From Cyanophora paradoxa (lineage: Eukaryota > Glaucocystophyceae > Cyanophorales > Cyanophoraceae): DNA of 64,000 bases. The stretch spans positions 186,001 through 250,000 of the forward strand of contig QPMI01000415.1 in NCBI GenBank assembly GCA_004431415.1, in the 5' to 3' direction. Below the pieces are notes generated by a model. The model saw only the letters and a program-made list of their open reading frames with translations. It was not told where the DNA came from and ran no database searches. Position numbers and translations under genes: made by a program. Below, one piece after another: positions 1 through 14,117 of this stretch (position 1 is its first letter; every line of letters begins with the position of its first letter).

Positions 1-2494
<2,494 letters not shown>

Positions 2495-2691
2495 CTAGAG
2501 CTAGCTAGTTTCCTCGAACGCGAGTACCCCTCGAAGGATCTTCCCCCTGTCCGTGGAACACGTCTCGGTCTGAAAAGCGACCGCCTCCACACTTCGACTA
2601 CTTGGCGCGCCGCGATCTTCTTGTCACCTCGGCGACCCGAGAAGCATCGAAGTCCGCAGCCGACGGAACTACACCCGCCGGAACCGCCGCA

Positions 2692-4370
2692 ATGTACAAC
2701 CCCGAAGCAGGCGGCTTCCAGGTCGGCCTGCGCGGCGTGCTGCACGTCGGTGCGTCGAGCCAGGCAGCTGCTGCTAACTCCGCACCGCTATCTCCGGCGC
2801 TAACGCCTCGAGCGCCGCAGAGGTTATTCGTGCTGTCAAGCTCAAGGTCTGTTCCTGCTTAGCTGATCAGAGCGCGCGCTACGCTGCTATCTACTCGCGC
2901 GCCGCGCCGCTGATATATCGATCCGAACTTGCGCAGGACTGGGGCATCCTCTTCCCGGCGATTCGGCCCTATGTCAGGCTGGTGCGCAGCGCAAGCTACA
3001 CTAGCTGCGCTTCGCGCGCTCTGTCGTGGAGTCGCGCTGACGCGTGCACCGCAGATCTGTGGCCCGACGTCCCAGGTCCGAAAGGGAACCCCGCGGCCGT
3101 GCACACTCTTAGCCCAGTGCTGACCGCGCCCCGGATTGCTACTGCGTCGTCTCTTCGAGTAGCAAACCGAGGCGCGCAGCCGCCGCGCGCCGTCCCCGCG
3201 CGCGCCCCCGGCGCTGCCCCTGAGCGTCCTGAACCTCCCTCCCCCCGCGCAGGTCCAGATGAAGGACCGGCTCAACCCAGTCTGGAACGCCTCCTTTTCC
3301 TTCCAAGTCACGGAGCAGATGGTCAGTCGGGACGCCTCGCGCCTGGCGCCTGCCCGCCCCCCGCCCGCCCCTGGCCCCCGCCCGCCCGCGGCCGCCTGCC
3401 CTTGCCCCGAACCGAGTCTGCGCAGATACCAGCCGTGCTCCGCGCCGACGTGATCCACGCGTCCAAAAAGGACCCCAGGGTACATTATTGCATCTCAATC
3501 AAGATTAGATTCCGAATTCAAACGCTCCGAATAGATCGTGGGGACGTGCCTGCTCCAGTTCGACAAGATGGCGCTGGACAAGCGCGTCGTGGACCAGCCC
3601 GTGCCCATCAAGAGGAGGGACGGCAAGGTCACCGGCGAGCTTCACCTGAAGAGTGCGCGCCCCGGATCGAATCGGATTTGATCCGGATCGAATTCGAGAT
3701 CGCCGACCCCCTGTTTTTTTTCAGTGACGTTCGAGTGGGATTCGACGCGCATGGAGGTCAGCGGCCCCTACGTACCCCGACAGCATCCCGCAGCTCGAGC
3801 TCGAGCTTAGCGGTTTCGCCTCCGCGCGCAGGAAATCAACGCAGAGCGGGAGCAGTTCTCGCGGCGCATCCTGGGCGACATGCAGAACCGGCCCGGCGTC
3901 GGCCACCTCTGGGCGCGCCCCTGTACCCCCCTCCCCTCCCTCTTCCCCGGTCTCGCATTCTTTCGAGCCGCCTGCAGGCCTCGGGCATGGACGACATCGG
4001 AATCGTACCCAAGGCGATCCCCCCCCCCCCTCCCCCCCCCCCTCCTTTTCCTCCTCCTTACAGCTCCGCCCCCCGTCAGGTTACGCAGGCGGACGTGGTC
4101 GAGTCGTACGACCCCTCCACGCCCCGCGTGGACCCGCGCACCGTACCCCAGTTCAACGACGACTCCGTGCGCCCCTCTTCGAATCTGAATCTGAATTTGA
4201 TCTGACCTGATCCGATCCGATCCGATCTGATCTGATCTGAGCAGTCCTCTTCGCGGACCTTCGACGGGTCGCCCGCGCCCCCGCGCTCGCCGGTCCCGAG
4301 CCCCTCGCTGCAGCCGATCTCGTCCGGGCCCGACCCGCCCGCCGGCGCCTGGGGCGCACAAGCAGACTGA
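2692..4370 (+). CDS. C2-domain protein, multi-exon
   Basis: The start MYNPEAGGFQVGL leads into GVLHV and VIRAVKLK, the usual first strands of a C2 beta-sandwich. Later exons give FPAIRPYVRL, then KDRLNPVWNASFSFQV (3255-3315), the characteristic C2 block with the NPVWN turn, then GTCLLQFDKMALDKRVVDQ and GELHLK (about 3540-3650). The C-terminal half has EINAEREQFSRRILGDMQ followed by a Pro/Ser-rich tail ending GAWGAQAD at 4370. C2 domains bind membranes, often through calcium, or act as protein docks. Only some of the usual calcium-ligand aspartates are visible, so calcium dependence is uncertain. Exons are separated by short GTGCG...GCAG introns; one intron (4193-4243) is a GATC-rich pentamer run. 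No other domain is recognised, so the specific role is unknown. Confidence 0.75.
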
Positions 4371-4644
4371 CGATATCGATCCGGATCCGGATCGTACCTA
4401 TTGCTCCCTTTGATTTCCCGCTCCCGCTTTTTCCCCTTTCGGTCTTCTGAAATTTATTCGCTTCTTCCTAACCGGTCGCACCCGTCCCGACCCGCGCGCG
4501 GCTGCGCTTGCTGTCTAGGAAGTGGCGCACAGAGGGAAGAGAGACAGCCGAGTCGTTTCAAAAGAAAAGAGAGGCCTAAATTCATTTGGAGCTAGGGCCG
4601 CCCGGGTGGGAAAGGGGCGGCGGGGCGGGGCGTCGTCTTCGTCG
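4371..4644. other. Convergent intergenic spacer
   Basis: This stretch lies between the stop of the C2 gene and the stop of the LIN-9-like gene. No coding exon or RNA gene is recognised; it presumably holds both 3' UTRs. Confidence 0.5.
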
Positions 4645-4661
4645 TCACCATAAATAGCTAG

Positions 4662-7600
4662 CTACTGGAGGGGGCCCGGCGGGGCGCCGGTCGCGCCGGC
4701 CGCGCCGGCGGCGGCCGGCGGGGCGCCGAGGGCCATGCGCTCGCGGAGAGCGGCGAGGGACTCCTGCACCTCGGCGTACGCGGGGAGGCTCCCCGCGAAG
4801 ACGGGCGCCAGCGCCGCGCCGGCCTTGTCCAGCGCCAGGCACGCCTCGGCGGCGGGAGGGCCGCCCCGGGGCCGAGGCGGCGGCGGAGCGGAGGACGCAG
4901 AGGAGGGCGACGCAGGAGGTCGCCAGCTCCTGCGCCTGCGGCGGGAGCGACGCCAGCGCCATGCGGGCCGCCGGCGCCAGCTCGGGGCCTTGGGCGGGGC
5001 CGCCGGCGCGGGGCCGGCGCGGCCGGCGGGGGCGAGGGCGGCGGGGCGGCGGGGAGTCGGGCCCGGGGCCTGGGCCGATCCCGGCGTGGGGGCGGCGCGG
5101 CCCGTGCGGGGTGGAGGGGCGGAGGCGGGGCGGGCGCCGAGGGGGCGGGCGCAGGGGCGACGGGCACGGCCCCCGGGACGGGCACGGCGCCCGGGGTGGA
5201 CGAGGAGGAGGGGGGGCGAGTCCGGAGGGCCCGGGTACGGGGATCGGGGCGGAGGAGGAGGAGGAGGAGGAAGAGGCGGCGGGGGCGGGGGCGGGGCGGG
5301 GGCGGAGTCCGGGTACAGGAGGCGGGCCCGGGCCGCTTCGATGGCGGCCGCGGCCGCCTGGCGGGCGGATGCGAGGACCTCGGCGGCCGTGGCGGGGCCG
5401 GGGGCGGAGTCGGAGGCGTCGGAGGCGGCGGGTCCCTGGGCCGGGGCCGGGGCGGGGCGGCCCGTCCTCATCGTAGAGGTTCCAGGGGCCGACGGCGAGG
5501 CGGATGCGCTCCAAGGCCGGCTCCAGCTCCGAGTTGACCTGCTCCAGGCGGCAGAGGCAGAGCGCGTACTGCTGCCGGAAGGCCTCCGAGACGCCGGCGG
5601 GGCGGCCGGCCCCGGACGAGAGCAGCAGCGCGGCCGGGCGCGCCGCCACGGCCGCCGCCGCAGGCGTGGGCTCCCCGGCGGGGGAGGGCGTGCCCTCCAG
5701 GCCCACCCCGAGTGCCGCCGAGGCGCCGCCGGGCGGGCCGAGGCGGGCGCCGGCGTGGCGGAGGCGGAGGCCGACGCCGCCGACGCCGCGTCGCCCTCGC
5801 CGCCGCCGCTGGCGCCGGGCGTCGCGGGCGGGCCGGGCGCCGGCCCCGGCAGCCTCTCCAGCTCGGCGTTCATCTCGCGGAGCTGGCCGAGCAGGTCCGT
5901 CTTGGAGCGGAGGAGCCTCGCCACGCGCGCCACGTCCCGCGGGTCAGGCAGGAAGTCCCACGCCCCGTCGTCCTGCATGAGTCCTGTTAGGGGAAAGGGA
6001 GAAAGGGTTTTCCGACTGACTGACCCGGCCGTCCTCGGCCATGTGGGCGGCGACGCCGGGCCGGGGGGCCCGCGAGAAGGCGAGGCTAGCGGCCGCGGAG
6101 CGGGCCAGGGCGAGTCCCCGCGTCGGGCCGCCGGCGCCGACGGGCCCGGGCTCCCGCGGCCGCCGCACGTGCAGGAGCTGCACGGGTCCCTGCGGCTACA
6201 GACGGGCCGGATCGAATCAAAGCGAAGCGCCTAAGCGAGGCGGAAGGCAGGGGCGGCCAGGGCGCACCGCCACGTCGTAGTCGCTGACGGTGTGCTGCCC
6301 GAGGGCCGCGCGGGCGAAGCGGACGGCGTAGCACGGCTCGCCCCGCCCGTTCGTCACGAGGCCGGCGATCTGGCCCGCGTGCGGCTCCAGCGTCTTCGGG
6401 TGCAGCGCTGCCGTGGGGCTCAGGTCAGATCAGATCAGATCGATCCGAGGTGTGCGGCGCCCACCGATGCAGGGCTGGCCCGGCGCGAGCTGGCTCGGTA
6501 TGTCGAAGTTGCACTTCTCCGCCTGGTCGTTCGGGTCCGCCTGCGGGGTACGCCCCCCTCAGGCGCGGTCGGTCGGGAGGGGTACGACGGCGAACAGAAC
6601 GCAACGCACGCGGCCTTGCTGGACCGTGCGGATCATGTCCCGATGGTTCGCCAGCTTCTCGCGCTCCGCGGCCAGGAAGGCGGGGGAGAGGCGGCGCGCC
6701 CGGCCCATCGCCGAGCGCACCTGCGACCACTCGATCCGCGAGAGCCGCTCGAACTGTAAGGGGGGAGGGATGGGCCGTCAGTCGTGAAGAAGAAAGAGAA
6801 GGCCGCGGAGCGATGGCTGCGGGTGCGGAGCGGACCCGGCAGTCGATGCCGGCCTCGACCATCTCGTCCGCAAAGTCCGGGCTGCAGAAGAACGAGCGGT
6901 CCACGGATCCGTAGAACCACTCGAACCTGGGGTGCGGGGTCGGCGGGGAGGGCGGGAAGGGTAGGGGAGGAGGGGAGGGGCGGGGCGGACCAGGCGAAGC
7001 GCTTGCCGGCCTGGAGGCGCGAGCCGGTGTGGAGGAGCAGGGAGTGCCAGAGGCGCGTCACGGCGGGGTTCTTCGAGCGGTGGCGGCACCCCGAGGCGAC
7101 CTGGGCGAGGGCGAGGGCGTGGGCGGGGGCTGGGGCGCCGAGGGCCGAGGGCCGAGGGCCGAGGACCGAGGACCGCACCCGCGGCTGCATCGCGTCGTGC
7201 GCGTCGCCGCCCTCGAGGGCCGCCCGGCGGCGCGAGGTGGCGCGCTGCCTCTGCACCGGCGGCGCGCTGACCTCGTACTCCTCCGAGTCGCTGCGGAAGA
7301 AGAGGAAATGAGGAAGGAAAGAGAAGGAACAGAAAGAAAGAAGGGCGCGCTATCTGGAGGAGCTCGCGATACGCCGCTTGGCGGGCGAGGGACGGTACTC
7401 GGGGTCGTCGTCCTGCGAGAAGGGTCGTTTGGGCGGCGGCGGCGGCCGGGAGGGCGGCGCGGGCGGGTGGGCGGGTGGGTGGGCGGGGCGCCCTCTCCGC
7501 ACCATCATCTGGGCGGCGCCGCGGCGAGGCTGCTGCGCCTGGCGGCTGCTGCGGCTCGGGCCCGCGGGCGGCGCCGGCGCGCTGCTCGCCTCCGCAAAGA

Positions 7601-8366
7601 GCTGCCGGGCCTGCCGCTTCGGCCTCCTGCTGCCCGCCGCGGGCTCCTCCACCTGCCCCGGGCCTCAGCGCAACGATTACTAGCGCCCGCAGAGGTCCGC
7701 ACCTCGGCGCCCCAGTCCGCGAGCTTGCGCTTCATGTTCAGAGCTGACGCCCGCTTCGGCCGGCCGTGCTCCTCCTCCAGGATTGGCGCCGGAGCAGCGA
7801 CCGCGGCAGGAACGAGCGGGTCTAAGTTTGACGAGCTCGATTCGCGCCTCGGCGTGGGCTGTGGGCTTGGGTCAGGCCGCGAGCCGTTGCGGATTACGCG
7901 ACGGGGTCCGCACCTTCCCCGGCTTCTTCGGCGTCCTTCGGGTCGTGCTCTCGCCGCGGATGAAAGCTATGAAACCCTCCTCGTTGGAATCGTCCCGCCC
8001 CAGGTAGCCCATCGCGGCCGACAGAAGCGCCTCCAGCTGCGCTTGGGGTTTGCCATGTCGCCGATGGATCACCCCGACCGCCTTCTCCTCCACGTCGGCA
8101 TAAACTGAGAGGTTGTGGCATCAGCGCGCCGCGCTACTGAGCCCAAAGGCTTGCTAGCAAGCAGAGGGTCGGGTTCTAGCGAGAGAGGGCCGGCTGAGCC
8201 TTTCGCGGGCAGGTTCGCGCATCGCAAGCATGCGATGGCTCTTTGCGACGATACGGCGCGCAGCAGAGCCACTGCAGCACATCAACATTGCGGAGTGCGG
8301 CGCACCCTGGAAGAACTCTCGTAGCTCCGCGTCAGAGAAGTTTGCATGAACTGAGGAGTCTCCCAT
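4662..8366 (-). CDS. LIN9: LIN-9 / ALWAYS EARLY-like protein (DIRP domain), multi-exon
   Basis: LIN-9/ALY is the scaffold subunit of the MuvB core of the DREAM complex, which represses or activates cell-cycle genes in the nucleus. The DIRP domain is spread over exons at about 6950-6600: FEWFYGSVDRSFFCSPDF, then LSRIEWSQVRSAMGRARR and LSPAFLAAEREKLANHRD, which matches the family's arginine-rich core. It is followed by PHAGQIAGLV and YAVRFARAALGQHTVSDYD, the strand after DIRP that binds cell-cycle DNA-element partners in known LIN-9 proteins. Further on are DVARVARLLRSKTDLLGQL and FRQQYALCLCRLEQVNSEL, the conserved helical tail. The tail also carries a very Pro/Ala-rich stretch, compositionally biased and easily confused with shadow frames. 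The proposed start is MGDSSVHANFSDAELREFF at 8366; exons between 8366 and 7690 are less certain and could be a small separate gene. Divergent from PRMT7. Confidence 0.82.
6421..6446. repeat. Intronic GATCA/GATCT pentamer run
   Basis: A short run of AGATC-type units lies inside an intron of the LIN-9-like gene. The same sequence type recurs in introns of several other genes in the window. Confidence 0.8.
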
Positions 8367-8650
8367 CTCCTCGCAGCACGACCCCGAGGAGGTCGGCGAA
8401 CGCCACCACCCAACGTTCCAGCGGATGCGTATCCCCCTCCAGGTGGTCCCCCCCCCCCAGCTGCGATCGCCCGAGAAGCTGCGAGCCCAGCGGCGAAATC
8501 GACGCTCGAAGCTCAGCAGCTAGCCCACGAGCTAGCTGCGAGCCCTGCGGCCGCGCCAGATCGTAGCCAGGCCAGTCGAGCTTATCCAGCTGCTCGCAGT
8601 ACTAGTGCCGCTCGAGGCGATTCCAAAACTCCCATCGCTAGCTAGAGCAT

Positions 8651-11600
8651 ATGGTGGGCTCCGAGCGCGACGCGCAGCAGGGCGCGCCCAAGCGGGTGCG
8701 CCTCTGCAAGCTCGAGCCCGCGGACAGCGGCGAGGGCGAGTTCGAAGAGGAGGAAGAGCAGAGCGGCGGCGAGGGCGGCGGGCAGGGCGGCGAATGCGGC
8801 GGCGAGGAGCTCGAGCTCGAAGAGGACGACGAGGACGGAGGGGACCACGTTGCCTTCCGCTGGCAGTTCGGTGCGCGAGCGCGCGCGCGCGCCCCGGTTC
8901 CCAGCCGCGCCGCAGCCCGCCCGGCTCCACCTAAGAGAGGCCCGGCCCGGCCGCAGACATGATGAACGACGAGCCCCGGAACCGGAGCTACGACCTCGCG
9001 CTCCGCGCCGCGCTCAAGAAGCAACCAGGCGCCCACGTCCTCGACATCGGAACGGGGAACGGACTCCTCAGCATGATGGCGCTAAGGCGCGGCCGCGCCG
9101 GCCCGCCGGGCGCGCGCTCTCTTTCCCGAAAGCTTCTTAGCTGGCCCGCGCGTTTGCGCAGGGCCGGGGCGGGCCGAGTCACGGCGTGCGACGTGACCGG
9201 CGCTCTGGTGGACGCGGCGAAGGAAGGGCTGGCGGAGGCCGTGGAGGCGGGGCGCGCCTCCGTCCTGCACAAGCACTCGTCCGACCTGGTCGTCGGGGAG
9301 GGCGAGGACATGAAGGGGCCCGCCGACGTGCTCGTCGCGGAGATCTTCGACTCCGAGGTGCGCGGGGGTACCGCGTCGTTTCCCGAACCGTGACTCACGG
9401 GTGGGGGGGTACAGCTCTTCGGCGAGGAGGTGCTGGGCACGTACTCGGACGCGATCGCGCGGCTCCTGCGGCCCGGGGCGGCGCTTGTACCCCGCTCTGC
9501 CCGCCTCTTCGGAGCCCTCGTCGAGTGCGACAAGGTCCGCCGCGAGAACACGGTGCACCTGTACCCCCCTCTTTCCCGGAGCCGCTGTACCCCTCTGAAA
9601 TGGGGCGTTAGGTGGGTACGGTGGAGGGGTTCGACCTCTCGGGGCTACAGCGGCACCGGCCCGACGCGTACGACTTCTTCAGGCTTCGTGCGTGTACCCC
9701 GTTCGCGTTCGCCGTACCCCGGTACCGAACCCTTCCTTCCCAGCCTGCGTACCCCACGAGCGGCTCTCGGCGCCGGCTGCGCTCGCCTCCTTCGACTTCG
9801 GTACCCCCTCCGAGGCCGAAGGCAGCGAGTACTCCGCCACCATCCCGTGCGCCGTACCCCCTTTACCCCGTCGGCGGCCGTACCCCCGCCCACTCTTTCC
9901 GGTCAGCGTGACGCGCTCGGGGCGCTTCGACGCGCTGGCCTTCTGGTACACGCTCCAGATGGGCTTCGAGGGGGTACCGGATATCACAACCTCCCCCGAC
10001 GCCCCCGAGGGCGCCGTACGTCCCTACCCCCCTCTTCCCCCAGAACATCTTCCGCCCACAAACACGTACCCCCGCCTCCCTCAGGTGCGGGAACACTGGA
10101 GCCAGGCGTTCTACGTACCCCCCGAGGCCCTCCGGCTCGAGGCCGGCTCGGAGCTCCGGGTACGCGTGCTCCTGCAGGGGGACCGGTGAGCTCGAGGCTT
10201 TCCCGCGTAACACGCACCCCTCGGGGCCTAATCCCATGTACCCCCGCGCAGCCTCTACTTTTCCGCGTGCCCGGCCCCTGCCGATCCGCCGGCCCCGGGG
10301 CCCAGCGCCTCCGCTCCCCGAGTCGGTGCGTTCCTGATCCGCTGGCGCGGATGGCCCCAACTTGATCTGAGCGGCCCGGGCAGGGAGGGCCCTGCCCCGG
10401 GCCTGCCTCGCCGCGCTCAACGACGGGCCCCACGCCTCCGCCCTCGCCGCCGCCGCCCGCGCCGCCGCGGAGGCTCGTACCCCCCTGCGCGCCCTGGCGG
10501 TCGGGTGCGGGCCAGCGGGCCTGGTGGCGCTCGCTGCCGCGGCCGCCTGCGCGCCGGGTGGCGACTCCTCCGTCACTTTGTCCGCCCCGGACGCCCACTG
10601 GCGGGCCGTGTTCCAGTCAGACGCTCTCATCCCGAACTCCCGCGGTACCCCTTCCCGTCTTCTTCCCCCCCCCCCGTTTCCTTAGAGACCGCGCAGCGCT
10701 CCGCTGTCCCGTTCGGACCATCGCGTGCGCCCCCGCGGACTTGGACGGGTACGGGAGCGACGAGGGGGGTAAGGATTGCAGCCCCCTGCGGGAGGGCGCC
10801 CCCTATAACGCGGTCCTCTCCGAGCTCCTCGACATGGGTGCGCCTCGTACCCCTCCCCGAACTCCGCGTACCCCTTCGAGCCCGCTGTACCCCCCAGAGC
10901 TCCTCGCCCACGGGGGCTCCCTCTCCTCAGTCGAGCACGCCCTCCTCTTCGCGGTGCGTCCCCCCCCCCACCCCACCCGCATCTCCCTCCTATCTCAATT
11001 GAAGGGGGGTACAGGCCCAGCTGAGGGCGCTGCGGGGGGCGGGACTGCTGGACGAGGACTGCGCGGTTGTACCCGCCGGGGCCCGCGTCATGGCCGCCCC
11101 CATCGCCAGCGAGGCCCTCGCACTCCGGTACCCCGCTCGCTATTCCCCCCTCCCTCTCACTCACTTTTGTTATTTACCCCGCTTCCCCCCCCCCCCTCCC
11201 CCCCCCCCCCTCTTGCAGATTCGCGACTGTGGACGCACGGAGGACGACGGGATTCGAAATGGAGGCCATGCGCCACCTCCGCGAGGTCCGGGGGGAAAGG
11301 CGGGGCGGGGTACAGGATTTCCCCTCATACCCTGCCCGCTCTCGGCGCAGGTCCGCGCCCCGATGGAGATCCCGATGCTGGCCGAGGGGGAGTACGCCCT
11401 CCTCTCCGAGCCCGCCCAGGTACCCCCTGCCGCTCCTCCCCCCCCCCACCCTTTCTGACCCCCCGCCTTCGTTCGCAGGTCCTGGAGCTTGACTTCGCCG
11501 CGATCGCTCGCGCCGACGCCGACCCGGGGCCCCGGCCCGGCGACCTCGACCTCGCGTTCCGGTACCCCCCTCTCTTCCCCCCCTCCTTTTTTTCGATGAC

Positions 11601-11972
11601 GCAGTCGGGGTAGGCCCGTGCGGGACGGGAAGGCGTGCGCCGTCCTCATCTGGCTCGAGATACGGTACTGTACCCCCGCCGCGCTTGGCCCCCCGGCCCT
11701 GCGGGCCTGCGGCGCCGCTCGCTCACGGGCCACGGCTGCGCCGCAGGACGGCCCCGGGGGCGCCCCCCATCTCGACGCACGACTCGTCCGGCTGCTACCG
11801 GCACACGGTGCTCCCGCTTCATTCGAGCTCGAGCTGCCCCGCTGATCCGGTGGGATACGGACAGGTGCAGTTCCTCGGGGAGCCGGCGCCCCTGGAGCGG
11901 GGCGGCGCGCCGCTCGCCCTCACGGCCGTCTACTCGGGGGCCTCCCTCCGCTTCCGCCAGCCTGGGCACTGA
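8651..11972 (+). CDS. PRMT7: PRMT7-like protein arginine methyltransferase, multi-exon
   Basis: This enzyme transfers methyl groups from SAM to arginine; PRMT7 makes monomethylarginine. Exons read: an acidic N-terminus rich in Glu/Asp (8651-8870); MMNDEPRNRSYDLALRAALK; the SAM motif I VLDIGTGNGLLSMMA (about 9030-9080); VTACDVTGALVDAAKEG; then ADVLVAEIFDSE joined across an intron to LFGEEVLGTYSDAI. This last block is the PRMT7-type double-E loop, in which EIFDSELFGEE replaces the usual E-x8-E spacing of other PRMTs. A second, degenerate methyltransferase unit follows, as in animal and plant PRMT7: FDALAFWYTLQM, HWSQAFYVPPEALRL, LVALAAAAACAPGG, EMEAMRHLREV and a final VQFLGEPAPLE ending LRFRQPGH at 11972. 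About 15 introns are present, most with GTACCCCC blocks at one or both ends. Confidence 0.9.
9360..11600. repeat. Dense GTACCCC / GGGGTAC motifs at intron ends
   Basis: Across the introns of the PRMT7-like gene the block GTACCCCC, or its complement GGGGGTAC, recurs dozens of times, usually starting at the donor GT or lying just upstream of the acceptor (for example GGGGGTACAG). The same block is frequent in introns of the GT8, coiled-coil, TRAF and YebC genes. Confidence 0.75.
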
Positions 11973-12600
11973 CCGTCCGGGTCGCCGAGGGTCGGACGAA
12001 CGTTCATTCTTTCGGGCAGCGAAGCTAAAGCCAGCAGCGAACCAGTAGCGAACCAGCCGCTGAGCAGCCGGGGCACTGACCGTAGGGGGCCGGGGGCGGC
12101 CGAACGGGTCCGGCGAACGTTCGCTCGTTCGGCCAGCGAAGCAAGCAGCGCCTCTCGAGATCCAGCTACACGAATCTATATATTCAAATTCGAGCGGCTT
12201 TCAGGCCTCGGCTTATATTAGGGAGGCAAGGGTCCGGACTCCGGACCCGGCCGGGACTGGCCATGTGGGAGGAACGGACGCTCATGATCATGATTAGGGC
12301 GCCGGGGAGGGAGAGGGATCATGATCGAATTATTATTATTGATGTGGCCAAACTTGAAAAATTACGTGGGCCGCCCGTGGCACCCGTGCACGTGCACGGT
12401 GGCCCCTGGCCCGGGGCCCTGGGGCCGTTGAATGATCGACTCGACTCCCGGGAGCCAGGAGGAACTACGCGTACATATAACGGTTAACCATCAGTGGTCC
12501 GTTACTGGTACCTCATACCTGGTACCTTATTCTGCTGCGTGCTGCATCTGTACATTTCGTTGTATAGTGCTTGCATTTCGATTCTCGAAGCCATGATATT
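11973..12600. other. Intergenic region with an imperfect ~100 bp duplication
   Basis: No gene is recognised. The segment GGCACTGACCGT...CGAACGTTC...CAGCGAAGC occurs at about 11965-12030 and again at about 12068-12150, so this is a diverged tandem duplication. The rest shows no coding pattern. Confidence 0.5.
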
Positions 12601-12674
12601 AAGGCCGAGAAAACGTTTTTCAAGCCTATTTAACGGTAAGGCCGAGAAAACGTTTTTCAAGCCTATTTAACGGT
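12601..12674. repeat. Two perfect tandem copies of a 37 bp unit
   Basis: The unit beginning AAGGCCGAGAAAACG and ending TATTTAACGGT occurs at 12601-12637 and 12638-12674 with no differences. It lies in a gene-poor region. Confidence 0.9.
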
Positions 12675-13442
12675 GACGGTTTGTCACCGAAACAACCCGT
12701 TGTGCATATACAAATATATGAAGTGTCGCTATATATAGATGTGCATATGTATGCCACATACTCTCGAGCGCCCTCCCCGGCCCACACCGCGGCCACCCCG
12801 CCGCTGCACCCTTTTTCGTCCCCCCGGAGTAATAAATATATTCATGCCCTTCGATCGCCCTTGCACGGCTCGAAGAGTCGGATCCCTCGGCGTGAAAAGC
12901 ACGTATACGTAGCTCCAGGACACGATCTTGACCTGCAGCTGGTGCAGGGGCGGCGTGAGCCGAGAGGCCGGTCCGGGCCGATCGCGACGTCGACGGATAA
13001 GGACGAGCTCGAGGGGGTTCAGGATCTGGGCGGGGGATAGAGAGCAGAACGGCACGGCGGACCTTCAGCCCGTAGCCTGTCGGGGTGATCCCCCGCCCCG
13101 CCCCTTTCATTCGAATTGGAATTAGGGGTAGAAGGGACCCGGAGGTGAACGCGCACACGGAGGTCGAAGCTCGAGAGGCCGCTAGCCATATATATGTAGA
13201 ATTTATTATTGACAGCCACACTGTGACATGCAAATGTACAGCTCGGTCTGATTGCACCGCGGCACACGTCCAAGCCAGCCACGCCAGCGCGCAGCGCGAC
13301 TAAAGGATCCGGAATCAGGATATCGATGCAGCTGCATCGAGCCTTCGACGTCATCCAGGACATCCAGGACATGTACAGTTCAAGCACAGGCCCCCCGGCC
13401 GGGTCCAGCCACAGGCCTGGGCTACGCGAGTGAATTTGAGTA
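12675..13442. other. Gene-poor region
   Basis: Open frames here are short, lack recognisable domains and change frame without convincing splice sites. Parts may belong to the beta-helix remnant immediately downstream. No RNA gene is recognised. Confidence 0.4.
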
Positions 13443-13840
13443 ATGTCGATCGCGTATTCAAATTTAGTTGACGATAAACTTCCTCCGAGGGGCTCTTTAT
13501 ACGCGGGCAACGACGTGTACGGCAATAAAGAGTTCGGCATTGCAATCGGCAGTGGTGGAGACCCTGTCGTGAAGGGCAACCGGTGCCCCGGCCCACCCCC
13601 CTCCACCCTCCCCTGGTTTTTAATGCCCCTGGCTTTGGCATCAGGTTGAGGTGAGAGTGGTAAGGTAGAGCACTAGGCAGGCTCGAAAAATCGAGCAGTG
13701 TCCCCTTCTGACCATCCCGGGGGCGCAGCGCGCGCGCACACGGACCGTAGCCATGGTCGTTCCCCGTGGCGTGGCATCATGGCATCATGGTGGCGTGCGA
13801 CGGCAAGGGCACCATCGAGGGGAACTCGGAAGCCGCATAG
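13443..13840 (+). pseudogene. Right-handed beta-helix repeat fragments
   Basis: Two short stretches have the rhythm of parallel beta-helix (pectin-lyase-fold) proteins: YAGNDVYGNKEFGIAIGSGG followed by DPVVKGNR (about 13495-13585), and VACDGKGTIEGNSEA (about 13788-13835). The repeating G-x-I-x-x-G-G/x-x-x-x-x-G-N pattern is typical. The pieces are in frames separated by non-coding sequence, and no complete rung array is present. This is either a decayed gene or two exons of a gene whose other exons were missed. No catalytic residues can be assigned. Confidence 0.45.
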
Positions 13841-14117
13841 TCTCGGTGTGTGCGCGAATTCGAAGCTAGCTGGCCGGAATTGAACTCGAAGAAGAGACAG
13901 AGAGGAGAGTGTGTGTGTAGAAGGGGGAGCATACTTCGGATTCTCCTCCACTCCTCCTCGAGCCCCGTACCACCACTATTAATTTTTGGCCGGCCTCGGA
14001 CTCCTCTCGATACAGACAGTCAGAAGCACTAGAGGCGCGCCAAGGAGACGCGCGCTGAGGAGAGGCGCGCGCTGTTTACCGTAAGCGTTTTCAATTGCGA
14101 ATCGATCGAGCGATATC

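Noticed and set aside
4645-5978. Long overlapping open frames on both strands (up to ~500 codons)
   Set aside because: They arise from extreme GC and Pro/Ala/Arg/Gly-rich composition. Only the minus-strand frames with LIN-9-type helices continue the recognised gene.
13019-13606. 195-codon minus-strand frame
   Set aside because: It lies opposite the beta-helix fragments, and its sequence shows no family signature; judged a shadow frame.
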